Shown: positions 22,381 through 31,626, counted from the first letter of the stretch. The stretch: 64,000 nucleotides of DNA from CAWIKY01 sp963836905 (GCA_963836905.1 CAWIKY010000006.1:372001-436000), one strand, 5' to 3'. A program made the numbers and translations. Notes: generated by a model not told the origin, from the letters alone.

Positions 22381-22890
22381 TCAGAGAAAGGCAGCGCCCA
22401 GTCCGGCAAGCAAAGGGCTGGAGGGAATGGCCAGAAAGGCCCCGGCGGTAATTGCAACTCCGTATGGAACACCCTGACCATCGACGAGGGAGCGCGGCAT
22501 CCACGGGCCGACCGGCTCTGTAACCGGCGCAAGACGCCGTGCAATGATGATGACCAGTGTCAGCGCGCCGCCGCAGACGGCAATACCCATGACGAAGGGG
22601 CTCATCGCTGCGGGACCGATAAAAAGCGCCGTCGCCGACAAAAGCTTGGCATCGCCGCCGCCGAAAACTTTCAGGGCGAAAAGCGCCACGGCGACCGCAA
22701 ACGTCGCTGTGAATACGGCAAGGTGCCAGCCCGCCTCCACAAGCGTCAGTCCTGACACGAGGGCAGCGAACGGAAACAAGGCGACGAGCGCAATCGATAT
22801 ATGGTTCGGGATCGTCATCGTCATGACGTCGTGTCCGGCGGCGTAGATCATCAGCGCCAGAAAAACTGCCAGAATGAGAATAGCGGCCAT
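22381..22890 (-). CDS. cpaA: Prepilin peptidase CpaA/TadV (A24 family)
   Basis: 169 residues, several membrane helices. It cleaves the pilin leader and probably the TadE/TadF pseudopilins at the inner membrane. The two catalytic aspartates are visible as GHDVMTMTIPNHI (first Asp) and FGGGDAKLLSA (GxGD motif). The start MAAILILAVFLALMIYAAG begins directly at the first helix; an in-frame ATG at 22965 would add 25 polar residues and overlap the pilin terminator region. It lies between the pilin and the cpaB operon. Confidence 0.9.
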   Translation of the reverse strand: MAAILILAVFLALMIYAAGHDVMTMTIPNHISIALVALFPFAALVSGLTLVEAGWHLAVFTATFAVAVALFALKVFGGGDAKLLSATALFIGPAAMSPFVMGIAVCGGALTLVIIIARRLAPVTEPVGPWMPRSLVDGQGVPYGVAITAGAFLAIPSSPLLAGLGAAFL

Positions 22891-22968
22891 TGGGTCCGTC
22901 CGGTCTAGTAGGTGTCCGTTCGGGCAGTTCATCATGAACGCCTGAAGGAAGCGTTGACCCCGCAAACG

Positions 22969-22999
22969 AAAAAACCGCCAGGGCGGGGCCCTGACGGTT
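22969..22999 (-). terminator. Rho-independent terminator after the pilin gene
   Basis: Read on the minus strand: AACCGTCAGGG, a short GC-rich loop, CCCTGGCGGTT, then a run of six T. It lies ~55 bases past the pilin stop and before cpaA, so it would separate abundant pilin message from the downstream assembly genes. Confidence 0.85.
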
Positions 23000-23053
23000 G
23001 ATCCGTGCTCGGTTCCGGAGCCCGCAGGCGGGCCCCGTCACTCAAGCTATGGC

Positions 23054-23215
23054 TTAGGCCATTTCGTCTGCGACGGTCGTGAACGTCGTTCCGGCGTTCG
23101 TACCGAGTGCGGTGACGCCCGTGATGATTGCAACAGCGATCAGAGCGGCGATGAGGCCGTACTCGATTGCAGTGGCACCGGACTCATTCTTGAAGAAACG
23201 TGCGAACTTTTTCAT
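23054..23215 (-). CDS. pilA: Flp/Fap-type major pilin
   Basis: 53 residues. MKKFARFFKNESGATAIEYGLIAALIAVAIITGV has the short basic leader, the G/ATAIEYGL processing site with the conserved Glu-Tyr pair, and the hydrophobic helix of Flp pilins; a short tail TNAGTTFTTVADEMA follows. Cleavage after the glycine of ESG would leave a ~40-residue mature pilin, the normal size. GGGAGAAG lies just upstream of the start; an in-frame ATG at 23278 is rejected because it precedes the leader. A terminator follows. Confidence 0.95.
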   Translation of the reverse strand: MKKFARFFKNESGATAIEYGLIAALIAVAIITGVTALGTNAGTTFTTVADEMA

Positions 23216-23336
23216 GGTACTTCTCCCTGTGGGCTGCGTCCCCCGGAATGCACAAGGTTCGTGCCGGGTTGAAAACATGTCTACAGGAGCGGGATTTCAA
23301 CGACGTTTAGCCAATCAGAAAGTCTGGCAGACGCGG

Positions 23337-23351
23337 TTAGTGAGACAGTAA
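23337..23351. promoter_or_regulatory. Weak CtrA-like box upstream of the pilin gene
   Basis: On the minus strand TTAC, seven bases, CTAA, two mismatches from TTAA-N7-TTAA, about 120 bases before the pilin start and also between the divergent pilin and N-domain genes. Suggestive only because pilA is a classical CtrA target in Caulobacter. Confidence 0.25.
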
Positions 23352-23465
23352 CCATAGAAATGCTGCCTCTGCGTCCGTGCCTCGACCCTCCTGCCATTGC
23401 GCGCGTTAGGAAATGGGCAACCCGGCGGTCTTATCCTTGCGTACATAGTCTATGGAGACATGCCC

Positions 23466-23897
23466 ATGCGCGCCGCCGCCCCGTTTGCCCTTGCTGCACT
23501 CTTGTGCATGGCCCCCTCTGCCCTGGCGCAGGACACGATCCTGGGCATCGAACTCAATGAGACCACGCCCTTGCGGCTCTCCGGCAATGCCGCGGGCGTT
23601 GTCATCGGTAATCCTGGTGTCGCCGATGTTGCCGTTCACAGCCCGAACCTTCTCTTTGTTACGGGCAAATCCTACGGCACTACGACGCTGCATGTTATCG
23701 ATGCGCGCGGACGCGAGATTTACTCCGGCCCGATACAGGTGTCAGCGCCGACCCTGAACCGGTTGACGGTTCTGCGCGGCGGCGATGCCTATACAATGGC
23801 GTGTCAGCCCGAATGCCGCGCCGCGCCGGTGATCGGCGACGAGCAGGAATACTTCGAACAGGGCCGCAACCAGATCGCGGCAGGCACCGGCGGGTAG
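23466..23897 (+). CDS. Pilus assembly N-terminal-domain protein (CpaC N-domain alone)
   Basis: 143 residues with a Sec signal (AAPFALAALLCMAPSALAQ). The body ILGIELNETTPLRLSGNAAGVVIGNPGVADVAVHSPNLLFVTGKSYGTTTLHVIDARGREI is the same domain that starts the CpaC secretin, but the secretin part is missing. The C-terminus has a cysteine pair (MACQPECRAAP). Such stand-alone proteins are common near alphaproteobacterial tad genes and are probably periplasmic accessory parts of the secretin. ATG at 23466 is chosen for its GGAG eight bases upstream over the ATG at 23460. Confidence 0.85.
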   Translation: MRAAAPFALAALLCMAPSALAQDTILGIELNETTPLRLSGNAAGVVIGNPGVADVAVHSPNLLFVTGKSYGTTTLHVIDARGREIYSGPIQVSAPTLNRLTVLRGGDAYTMACQPECRAAPVIGDEQEYFEQGRNQIAAGTGG

Positions 23898-24030
23898 GGG
23901 GTCGTCTCCTTTCGGCCACCCAGCACACCCCCGTCAATTTGATGCAATTTTGCGCGTCCCGCTGAAAGGCGCTGAAATCATCTGACGCTAGTCTGATCCT
24001 GATCCCGGCACGTCCGGACAGGAGAGCTTC

Positions 24031-24588
24031 ATGGCAGATCGCCGTCACACATCGCTGACAGAACGGGGACACCGTTTCGCGCGCCGCTTTCGCCGGAGCG
24101 ACGAAGGCGCGAGTGCGGTCGAGTTCGCGCTGATCGCAGCCCCCTTCTTCATCATCCTGTTCGGCCTGCTCGAAGTCTGCATGATCTTCATCATCTCGAC
24201 GACGCTCGAGCATGGCGTGGCCGAGGCCGCGCGCCAGATCCGTACCGGCCAGATACAGGAAAGCGGATCCGGAGAGGCTGAATTCAAGCAGCTTGTCTGT
24301 GATAACACTTTCGGTCTGCTCGATTGTACCTCGCGTCTGAAAGTTGACGTCAAGGTCTTCGACAATTTCGCCGCGGCCGACGATTCCGATCCGCTACAGG
24401 ACGGTGAGGTCGATGACGGCTCGCTGGAATTCGATCCGGGCGGCGGCGATGATATCGTGCTGGCGCGCGTTCTCTATGAATGGGAGCTGATTACGCCTGT
24501 TCTCAGCGCGCCCCTGTCCAACATGAATGGAAACAAGCGTCTCCTGCGGGCCACGCTGGCGTTCCGCAACGAACCTTTCGGAGAGTGA
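24031..24588 (+). CDS. tadE: TadE-like pseudopilin
   Basis: 185 residues. A basic N-terminus (RFARRFRRSDEGASAVEFALIAAPFFIILFGLLEVCMIF) gives the pseudopilin-type SAVEFAL site and hydrophobic helix, followed by a periplasmic domain. Expected to be processed by CpaA and to take part in pilus initiation or tip formation. Three cysteines in the body (VCDNTFGLLDCT) could form a disulfide. The downstream TadF-like gene starts two bases after its stop. Confidence 0.88.
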   Translation: MADRRHTSLTERGHRFARRFRRSDEGASAVEFALIAAPFFIILFGLLEVCMIFIISTTLEHGVAEAARQIRTGQIQESGSGEAEFKQLVCDNTFGLLDCTSRLKVDVKVFDNFAAADDSDPLQDGEVDDGSLEFDPGGGDDIVLARVLYEWELITPVLSAPLSNMNGNKRLLRATLAFRNEPFGE

Positions 24589-24590
24589 GC

Positions 24591-25127
24591 ATGTTCGGCG
24601 TTCGCAAGACACTTCGCAGACTTCGTGATGACCGCCGCGGCGTTTCAGCTGTCGAGTTCGCGCTCATCCTTCCGGTTCTGGCGCTTCTCTATATGGGCTC
24701 CATCGAAGTCTCGTTCATGATGATGGCGGACCGTAAGGTGACCAACTCAGCGAGTGCGCTCGGCGATCTGGTGGCACGCGGAACGACGATCCAGAAAGCC
24801 GAGATGGACAATATCTTTGATTCCGCCGAGGCGATCTTCCAGCCTTATGAAGGTGGTCAGGCCAAGATGCGTGTCTCAAGCCTTGTGGAGGACAAGGGCA
24901 AGGCCAAGGTCGCCTGGTCGCGCGGCAAGAACATGGGCGCGCGCGGAACCGGCTCCACGGTCACCGTGCCGGATGGCATTCTACCCCCCGGCGGCAGCAT
25001 CATCTATGCCGAGGTCGGTTTCGACTACAGCTCGTCTCTGGGCTTTTTCGTGCAGGGCAAGAAGAACCTCAATGAAGAATTCTTTCTGCGTCCGCGCCGC
25101 GTTGATGAGGTGAAGATCTCCAACTGA
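24591..25127 (+). CDS. TadE/TadF-family pseudopilin
   Basis: 178 residues, same architecture as its neighbour: basic segment RKTLRRLRDDRRG, SAVEFALILPVLALLYMGSIEVSFMMM, then a periplasmic domain (KVTNSASALGDLVARGTTIQ). It is likely the TadF-type partner of the TadE protein, with coupled translation. An in-frame ATG at 24480 lies inside tadE and is rejected. Confidence 0.85.
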   Translation: MFGVRKTLRRLRDDRRGVSAVEFALILPVLALLYMGSIEVSFMMMADRKVTNSASALGDLVARGTTIQKAEMDNIFDSAEAIFQPYEGGQAKMRVSSLVEDKGKAKVAWSRGKNMGARGTGSTVTVPDGILPPGGSIIYAEVGFDYSSSLGFFVQGKKNLNEEFFLRPRRVDEVKISN

Positions 25128-25141
25128 GGCAAGCGGGCTCT

Positions 25142-26656
25142 TCAGGGCACCACAGTGCCTTTCGGATGGCGCACAAAGCAGAGCGCCGCCAGCCCGATCA
25201 GGAACAGGCCACCGATCGAGGCCATGCCGATGCGCTGGCTGTTGAAGAGATCGGTGAAGATCTGGACCATAAGCGGGCCGATCCAGACAGTGACCGTTCC
25301 TGCAATGGCATAGAGCCCGAAGAACTCGCCGATCATGGCTTTCGGCGCCATGCCCACCAGCATGCTGCGTGAGGACGAAATGCTCGCCGTGGCGGAGACC
25401 GCCAGCCCGGCGGCGACGCCGAGATACGCCCAGTCGTGCAGGCCTTGATAGATGGGACCGTCCCAGACCTGATAACTGTCGATCAGCCCGAAGAACAGCG
25501 AGGCCGGCGTAATTGAGAGCATTGTGAACAGGATGAAGGTCATGACCGATATTTCGAGGATCAGCGCATTCTTGGTTCCGAAGACCCTGTCCAGTGTCCC
25601 GCCAAGAAATCCGCCTGCGGTTGCGAAAATCGACATCCAGATCGCATAGACGATCAGTTCCATGAAGTTCCAGTCGAAGAACAGGCCGACATAGACGCCC
25701 CCGAGCGCCAGCAAGGCCAGCATGGCGTCGGCGTAGATCATCCGTGCAAACAGGAATTTCAGGATTTCCTTGTGCTCGCGCGCACGCGACAGCGTGCCCA
25801 GCAAACCGCGCGTGCCTGACACAACGGCCTTGCTCCAGCTTGCGCCCTTGCGGCCTGCGTCCGGCACGAACATGAAGAAGGGAATGATGAAAACAACGAG
25901 CCAGACGGCGCTCAACGGTCCGGCGAGCCGGAAATGTTCATAATCTGCGACGTCCAGACCGAACAGCGCCCTCTCAAAGGGCCAGCCGACGGCAGCGGGC
26001 AGGGCGAACATCAGGACCAGGGCCAGCATGATGCCGGTGCCCGCCAGATTGCCGAGCGCCAGTCCGTTCCCCGAAATCGAGGACAGGACTTCCGGCCTGC
26101 CGCTATCGCTCAGCATCGAGTTGTGGATGACCTCGGAATAGGCATAGCAAACGCCCGCAATTACCAGAAAGATCGCAATGGTTCCGATCGGCAGACCGGC
26201 ATCGCCAGGCTGGCCGAACCAGAGCATGAAGGACGATGCGGCCATGACCGCCAGAAGAAAGGCGAGAACCGGCTTTCGTCGTCCGCCCCGGTCGAGCGCC
26301 GCTCCGAGAAGCGGCGCGGTCAGCCCGGCGGCGAACCCTGCATATTTCGTGATTGAGGCGATGAAAGCCTGCCCGGACGCATTCGCAGTCTGGCGCGCCA
26401 GTTCCGGGTCGATGCCTGCGAGTTCACCGCTGGCCAACAGGTTTGCGCCGATCACATCGCGGGCAAAGTAAGGTGCGAAGATGTAGATGACGACGAGCAG
26501 ATAATACGGGTTCCGGGCAAATTCGAAGACGGCCCAGCCAAACCCGGCCTTGCCCCAGGCGCCTCCGCGTTCAGCGGGCGGTATGGAAATGGCGTTGCGT
26601 CCGCCCGTCACAGCCGCCATCTCTGCGACAGGCGCGGTTGAAGCCTCACTCGACAT
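25142..26656 (-). CDS. UMF1/Atg22-type MFS permease
   Basis: 504 residues with about 12 membrane helices. The early segment FGWAVFEFARNPYYLLVVIYIFAPYFARDVIG is typical of the UMF1 group of major facilitator transporters related to fungal Atg22; LGAALDRGGRRKPVL is the cytoplasmic loop motif between helices 2 and 3. Substrate unknown. Start chosen for GGGAGGAAG upstream; an earlier ATG at 26776 adds a non-conserved arginine-rich leader. Confidence 0.8.
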   Translation of the reverse strand: MSSEASTAPVAEMAAVTGGRNAISIPPAERGGAWGKAGFGWAVFEFARNPYYLLVVIYIFAPYFARDVIGANLLASGELAGIDPELARQTANASGQAFIASITKYAGFAAGLTAPLLGAALDRGGRRKPVLAFLLAVMAASSFMLWFGQPGDAGLPIGTIAIFLVIAGVCYAYSEVIHNSMLSDSGRPEVLSSISGNGLALGNLAGTGIMLALVLMFALPAAVGWPFERALFGLDVADYEHFRLAGPLSAVWLVVFIIPFFMFVPDAGRKGASWSKAVVSGTRGLLGTLSRAREHKEILKFLFARMIYADAMLALLALGGVYVGLFFDWNFMELIVYAIWMSIFATAGGFLGGTLDRVFGTKNALILEISVMTFILFTMLSITPASLFFGLIDSYQVWDGPIYQGLHDWAYLGVAAGLAVSATASISSSRSMLVGMAPKAMIGEFFGLYAIAGTVTVWIGPLMVQIFTDLFNSQRIGMASIGGLFLIGLAALCFVRHPKGTVVP

Positions 26657-26836
26657 AATGTCTTCCTCCCGTGGAGCACTTCGGCGCTCTCTGTGTGTTG
26701 ACCTTAGGCTGTCGTTTCCTCCTGTGCCAGACGTTTGATCGGTTCCGGCACGGGCGCGCGCGATAATGAACGCCAATGGGTTTGCCCGCCCGCGTCAATC
26801 ATGGAAGATGCACCGGCGGTCGACAAAGGAGATGCC

Positions 26837-27646
26837 GTGCGAACGCTTGTTGTCATTCCCGCCCGCTACGGGTCCACACGGTTTCCGGGCAAACCGCTGG
26901 CTCTGATTGCTGGCCGCAGCATGGTGTCGCGCGTCGCGGACGTGGCCCGCATCGCAACGCAGGCTCTGGAGAATGCAGCCTTCGTCGTCGCCACCGACGA
27001 TGGGCGGGTCGAAACCCATTGTCTGGAGCAGGGCCTGCCGGTCTGCATGACTGATCCTGATCTGGCGACGGGAACGGACCGCGCCCTCGCCGCCGCCCGT
27101 GCGCAGGACATTGCCCCCGATCTGGTGATCAATCTGCAGGGCGATGCCCCTTTCACGCCGCCGGAAACGGTCGTGGCGATTGCCGAAACGCTGCGCGGCG
27201 ACGAGTGCGATGTCGCAACGCCCGTGGTCCGGCTGACATGGGAAGCGCTTGATGCCTTGCGCTCCCACAAACAGGCTGAGCCGTTCAGCGGCACCACCTG
27301 CATTGCCGGCCCGGACGGAAATGCCCTGTGGTTTTCCAAAAACATCATCCCGGCGTTGCGAAAGGAGGCAGCCTTGCGCGCGACCTCAAACCTCTCGCCG
27401 GTTCTGCGCCATATCGGGCTTTACGGGTTTACTCTGCCTGCATTGCAACGCTTCGCAGCGCTGCCGGAAAGCCCGTACGAAGCTCTCGAAGGTCTCGAAC
27501 AACTCCGCCTTCTGGAGAACGGTCTGACCATTCGTGTCGTCGAAGTGGCAGAGCCTGACGTTCCAACATCAGGCGTGGACACGCCCGCCGATCTCGCCGC
27601 TGTCGAGGCGCTTCTGGCCCGCCAGGAAAAGGGAGCCCGCTCATGA
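26837..27646 (+). CDS. kdsB: CMP-3-deoxy-manno-octulosonate cytidylyltransferase
   Basis: 269 residues. Activates Kdo with CTP for lipopolysaccharide core synthesis in the cytosol. VVIPARYGSTRFPGKPLALIAG is the nucleotide-binding signature, VVATDDGRV, DLVINLQGDAPF and the GTDR motif follow. Start taken as GTG at 26837 because AAGGAG is placed five bases upstream and the conserved domain begins immediately; longer in-frame starts exist. The PhzF gene overlaps its stop by four bases. Confidence 0.88.
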   Translation: MRTLVVIPARYGSTRFPGKPLALIAGRSMVSRVADVARIATQALENAAFVVATDDGRVETHCLEQGLPVCMTDPDLATGTDRALAAARAQDIAPDLVINLQGDAPFTPPETVVAIAETLRGDECDVATPVVRLTWEALDALRSHKQAEPFSGTTCIAGPDGNALWFSKNIIPALRKEAALRATSNLSPVLRHIGLYGFTLPALQRFAALPESPYEALEGLEQLRLLENGLTIRVVEVAEPDVPTSGVDTPADLAAVEALLARQEKGARS

Positions 27647-28458
27647 CCCGCATCCCGTTCTATCAGGTCGACGCCTTTGCCAACGCAACCTTTAAGGGCA
27701 ATCAGGCGGCGATCATGCCTGTCGACAGCTTCCCGGACGCCGACCTGATGCAGGCCATCGCGGCCGAGAACAATATTGCTGAAACTGCCTTTATTGTAGG
27801 CAAGCAGGATGGCGGTTATGCCATTCGCTGGTTCACGCCAACCATGGAGGTTCCGCTCTGCGGTCATGCCACGCTGGCGGCTGCACATATGGTGTTTACC
27901 GCACTGGGCCACCGCGCCGATGCTGTGACGTTCTCCACGCTGGAAGCAGGAGAACTGACGGTCAAAAGGCTTGGCGGGGACCGCTATGAAATGGATTTTC
28001 CAGCCGATCCACCGACGCGCTGTGACGTGCCTGTCGGTCTGGCTGAGGCGCTGGGCACGGCTCCGGACGAAACATGGGCGGGCGATTATCTGGTCTCGGT
28101 ATTCAACAGCGCCGCCGACGTGCGCGCTCTGACGCCTGACATTGCGGCGCTTGCTCCGATTGGCGGTCCGGCACGGCGGGGGCCGGGCAATCATATCTGC
28201 GTTGCGCCCGGGGATAATGAGTTCGACGTGGTATCGCGCTTCTTCGCGCCGGGGTCGGGCATTCCCGAAGACCCCGCCACGGGCTCGGCCCACTGCATTA
28301 TTGCGCCGCTCTTTTCAGACAAGCTGGGCAAGCCGGAGCTAACCTGCTTTCAGGCCTATCCCAGACGCGGCGCGGTGATCGCAACCCGAATGTCTGGCGC
28401 ACGCGTTTTTCTTTCCGGAAAGGCCGTGACGGTTATTGAGGGACAGTTTTACCTTTAG
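27643..28458 (+). CDS. PhzF-family isomerase-like protein
   Basis: 271 residues. Two-lobed diaminopimelate-epimerase fold: IPFYQVDAFANATFKGNQAAIM, ENNIAETAFIV with the acidic catalytic residue, WFTPTMEVPLCGHATLAAAHMVF, and in the second lobe RFFAPGSGIPEDPATGSAHC. Family members isomerise small metabolites, but the substrate here is unknown; there is no phenazine cluster. The start overlaps the kdsB stop (ATGA). The 3' end overlaps the convergent exporter gene by 26 bases. Confidence 0.88.
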   Translation: MTRIPFYQVDAFANATFKGNQAAIMPVDSFPDADLMQAIAAENNIAETAFIVGKQDGGYAIRWFTPTMEVPLCGHATLAAAHMVFTALGHRADAVTFSTLEAGELTVKRLGGDRYEMDFPADPPTRCDVPVGLAEALGTAPDETWAGDYLVSVFNSAADVRALTPDIAALAPIGGPARRGPGNHICVAPGDNEFDVVSRFFAPGSGIPEDPATGSAHCIIAPLFSDKLGKPELTCFQAYPRRGAVIATRMSGARVFLSGKAVTVIEGQFYL

Positions 28459-29368
28459 TGGGTCGCTTCCCCCGTCCGCGCGCCAGCCAGACACCGAAGA
28501 GGATCATCGCCGCTGCGAGAATGACGCTCCAGTGGTGCGTTTCGCCAAAGATCAGAAATCCTAGCAGGGCCGACCCCAGCGGAATTGTGTAGCCGGTCTG
28601 CGCCAGGAATCCGGCGCTCGTCCGGCGGATCAGCACGGTATAGAGCCATGCGGCGATGGCGGTCGGACCGATCCCGAGCCCGATGACGGCTGCGACCGGA
28701 ACAGGTGTCAGGGTTACGGCTGTCAGATCGACAGTCGCCAGAAGGGGAAGCGACGCCACAGCGGCAATTGCCAGATACCCGGCCGAAAAGACGACGGGGT
28801 GAATCGGCGGCGCAGCTCGCAGGATGATCGCACCGATGGCATAGAAGAAGGTGCCGAGAAGGCAGAGCGCCTGCGCGGTAACACTGGCGGTTCCCAGCCC
28901 CTGCAGCGCGTCGGGGCCGAAAAGGACGATGACTCCGGCAAAGCCGACCAGAATGCCGGTCACCGTCCGCACCGTCATTTTCTCGTCCCGGAAGAAGACG
29001 TGTGCAAGGGGCGCAACGAAGAGAGGCGATGCGGCGACATAGAGCGCTGCGAGGCTCGAAGAGATGCTCTGCTGACCGGTGGAGATCACATAGAACGGGG
29101 CCACCGAGGCAAAGATGCCCATGGCTGCCATGAATGCCCAGGGCCGCCAGTTCCTGAGCGGTGGAAACGAAAGCCTGGCCACAAGCGCGAAGCCGCCAAG
29201 CAGGAGGGCTGCGATTGCCAGGCGTGATGTGACGACGAGAGACGGCGGCAAGGCCGCTTCGCTCAGCCCCGGATCGACGGCCAGCCGCGTCAGCGCATAG
29301 GCACCCGCCCAGATGACCGTCAGGCAGACGAAGAGTGCCCAGTCCTTGCCGCTGCGTGTTGAGTTCAT
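28433..29368 (-). CDS. EamA/DMT-family transporter
   Basis: 311 residues with ten predicted helices in two EamA repeats (FVCLTVIWAGAYALTRLAV... and LLGTFFYAIGAIILRAAPPIHPVVFS...). Such proteins export metabolites or amino acids; substrate unknown. The chosen ATG starts MNSTRSGKDWALFVC just before helix 1; a longer in-frame start (29488) reaches the divergent ATP-grasp gene and is rejected. Confidence 0.82.
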   Translation of the reverse strand: MNSTRSGKDWALFVCLTVIWAGAYALTRLAVDPGLSEAALPPSLVVTSRLAIAALLLGGFALVARLSFPPLRNWRPWAFMAAMGIFASVAPFYVISTGQQSISSSLAALYVAASPLFVAPLAHVFFRDEKMTVRTVTGILVGFAGVIVLFGPDALQGLGTASVTAQALCLLGTFFYAIGAIILRAAPPIHPVVFSAGYLAIAAVASLPLLATVDLTAVTLTPVPVAAVIGLGIGPTAIAAWLYTVLIRRTSAGFLAQTGYTIPLGSALLGFLIFGETHHWSVILAAAMILFGVWLARGRGKRPTKGKTVPQ

Positions 29369-29487
29369 GGAGCGTCGTTGTCCTTCGAACCGGGAGAGCT
29401 GCAGCATCGTCAAAGCGATAGCCGCGTGGAACGCGAGCCCGTATGACCAGTTGAGCCATTTGATAGTCGGGGCACGGATACAAGACA

Positions 29488-31617
29488 ATGAATGATACCA
29501 AGCAGGATGCAGCGGGCGCTTCGCAGGGCCATAACGGGCGCGTGATTGTCACCTATGGCCGCAGTCTGATTGCCCTCGTGATCGCCAGATCGCTGAGCGA
29601 CCGCGGTATAGAGGTGATCGGCTGCGACGATGTCGGCCTGACCGTTCTGAGCTTCTCCAAGCACTCGACCGACAATTTCGTGCACCCGTCCTTTGAGGAT
29701 GATGAGGAAGCGGCGCTGGACGCCTTCGAGGAACGTGTCCGCAAGTACGCTCCCGACGATGACCGCCCCTATATTCTCATGCCGTCCTTCCGGGATGCGC
29801 GGATATTCGCCCGCCACCGCGACCGTTTTGAACCGTTGATCAAGATTGCCGCGCCCGCGCTTTCCTCCATCGAGATGATCGACCCGAAAGACCAATTCTC
29901 CCGTTTCGTTGCAGAGCATGATCTCAGTGCGCCGAAGACCGTGATCGTCAAACCCGGCGGGGATTTTGCCGACGCAGCGCAGACGATCGGCTTTCCGGTC
30001 ATCGCCAAGCCCGTGGATGGCGTGGGCGGACGGGGCGTCGAGAAGCTGGACGATCAGGCGGCCCTGAAAGACTATTTCGAACGTGCCGCCGCCGACACCG
30101 ACATTCTGGTGCAGGAAGCGCTGGACGGCGAAGATTATTGCGTCTCCATCGTCGCGCGTGATGGTGAGCTCGCCGGGATTGTGAGTTACCACAATCTGCG
30201 CCAGTTTCCCCGCAAGTCCGGTGCCGGAGCGGTTCGCGAAACCATCGATTCCGCGCCCTTTCTTGAGACCACCCGCAAGCTGCTCAAGATCACCGGCTGG
30301 AATGGTGTCGGCGAGATTGATTTTCGCTGGACGGGGGATCCGGATGACCCGCCAAAGCTGATCGAGGTCAATCCGCGTTACTGGGCAGGTCTGTTTCAAT
30401 CGGTTGAAAGCGGCGTCGACTTTCCGTGGATCGCCTACTGCATTGCTGCGGGCATCGATCACGGCACTGTTGGCGAGGCCGAAACCGGCTTCAAGTCCCG
30501 CACGCCCGGTGCGTGGTTCCTGTCCGTTGCGCAGGATATCGCAGACAGCGATCCGCATATGTCCGCGGCAAAAAAGGCCTGGGAGGATGGCAAGTCGGAA
30601 ATGGGCGAGGGCCACATCCTGCAAGCCAGTCTCTCCATGCTCGAGGCCGCGGGGCAGTCGGTGGCGAGCGCTGCAGCCCTTAAACCGCTGAAAAACGAGA
30701 TGGACCGCCACAAGGACATGCCGAGCGAATTCAGCGTCGAGGATGACCCGGCGGTCGGTCTGGGCGCACTCTTTGCGGTCAGCTCGCTGCTGCGGCACGG
30801 GGAATTGCCGCCCGAGCTCGTTTTCGAAACGCCTGAAAAGGAAGAGAGCGAGGAGCCCGAAAAGGCTGCAATGCCTGCCGACGCGCCCGATAGACGCAAA
30901 CCCAAAACCGGCAAACCGGTGATCGGCATTACCAAGCCCGAAAACGGCGACTGGCTGGCCTTCACGGCGATGAGGTTCGCCATCTGGCTGGCCGGTGGAC
31001 GCGGCGTGAAGATCACCGCCTCTGCGCCGCACGACCCACACTCCATTGATGGCCTGTTGTTTGGCGGCGGGGCGGACGTTTTCCCTGAGCGGTATCAGGC
31101 GGAGGTCCGCAAGGGGTATCGCTATGATGTGGCGCGCGACGATATGGAAGCCTCCTGGGCCGATGCCGCCCTTGAACACGACATTCCGATGATGGGCATC
31201 TGCCGGGGCATGCAGATGCTCAACGTCCTGCAGGGCGGAACGCTGCACCCGGACCTGACCGCCTTCGAGGATGCGGACCGTTATCCGACGTCCTTCCTGC
31301 GGCGGATCTTCTTTCGCAAGCCCATACGCATCGAGGCCGGAAGCTGGCTGGCCCGCGCATCGGGCCATACCGATCTTCACGTCAATTCGATCCATACACA
31401 GGCCGTGGACAAGCTTGGCGACGCGCTCGTTCCGACAGCGACCGAGCCGAACGGGCTCATTCAGGGGTTCGAGCATTCCGGCAAGACCTGCGTCCTTGGC
31501 CTGCAGTTCCACCCGGAGTTTCTCGTGCATCACAGTTTTGCACGCGATATCTTCAAGAGCTTCGTCGAGGCAGCCCGAAGACACCGCGAACGCCCCGACG
31601 CACCCCCTGATTGCTGA
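29488..31617 (+). CDS. ATP-grasp ligase fused to a class I glutamine-amidotransferase/gamma-glutamyl hydrolase (peptidase C26)
   Basis: 709 residues. Residues ~15-410 form an ATP-grasp ligase: VIVTYGRSLIALVIARSL start, DQFSRFVAEHDLSAPKT, the ATP lysine in VIAKPVDGVGGRGVEKL (Lys174), VQEALDGEDYCVSI, and the metal-binding GEIDFRW...KLIEVNPRYWAG. A charged Glu/Pro/Lys linker (~450-475) leads to a C26 domain: VIGITKPENGDW, LLFGGGADVFPERY, the nucleophile in GICRGMQMLN (Cys572) and LQFHPEF (His675, Glu677). Both active sites look intact. Inferred: it forms an amide or gamma-glutamyl bond and hydrolyses or transfers one. Substrate unknown. No partner gene is coupled to it. Confidence 0.85.
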   Translation: MNDTKQDAAGASQGHNGRVIVTYGRSLIALVIARSLSDRGIEVIGCDDVGLTVLSFSKHSTDNFVHPSFEDDEEAALDAFEERVRKYAPDDDRPYILMPSFRDARIFARHRDRFEPLIKIAAPALSSIEMIDPKDQFSRFVAEHDLSAPKTVIVKPGGDFADAAQTIGFPVIAKPVDGVGGRGVEKLDDQAALKDYFERAAADTDILVQEALDGEDYCVSIVARDGELAGIVSYHNLRQFPRKSGAGAVRETIDSAPFLETTRKLLKITGWNGVGEIDFRWTGDPDDPPKLIEVNPRYWAGLFQSVESGVDFPWIAYCIAAGIDHGTVGEAETGFKSRTPGAWFLSVAQDIADSDPHMSAAKKAWEDGKSEMGEGHILQASLSMLEAAGQSVASAAALKPLKNEMDRHKDMPSEFSVEDDPAVGLGALFAVSSLLRHGELPPELVFETPEKEESEEPEKAAMPADAPDRRKPKTGKPVIGITKPENGDWLAFTAMRFAIWLAGGRGVKITASAPHDPHSIDGLLFGGGADVFPERYQAEVRKGYRYDVARDDMEASWADAALEHDIPMMGICRGMQMLNVLQGGTLHPDLTAFEDADRYPTSFLRRIFFRKPIRIEAGSWLARASGHTDLHVNSIHTQAVDKLGDALVPTATEPNGLIQGFEHSGKTCVLGLQFHPEFLVHHSFARDIFKSFVEAARRHRERPDAPPDC

Positions 31618-31626
31618 GGTTAGCGC

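Noticed and set aside
29410..31584. 724-codon open frame antisense to the ATP-grasp fusion
   Set aside because: The forward strand has intact catalytic motifs; the antisense product has no family features.
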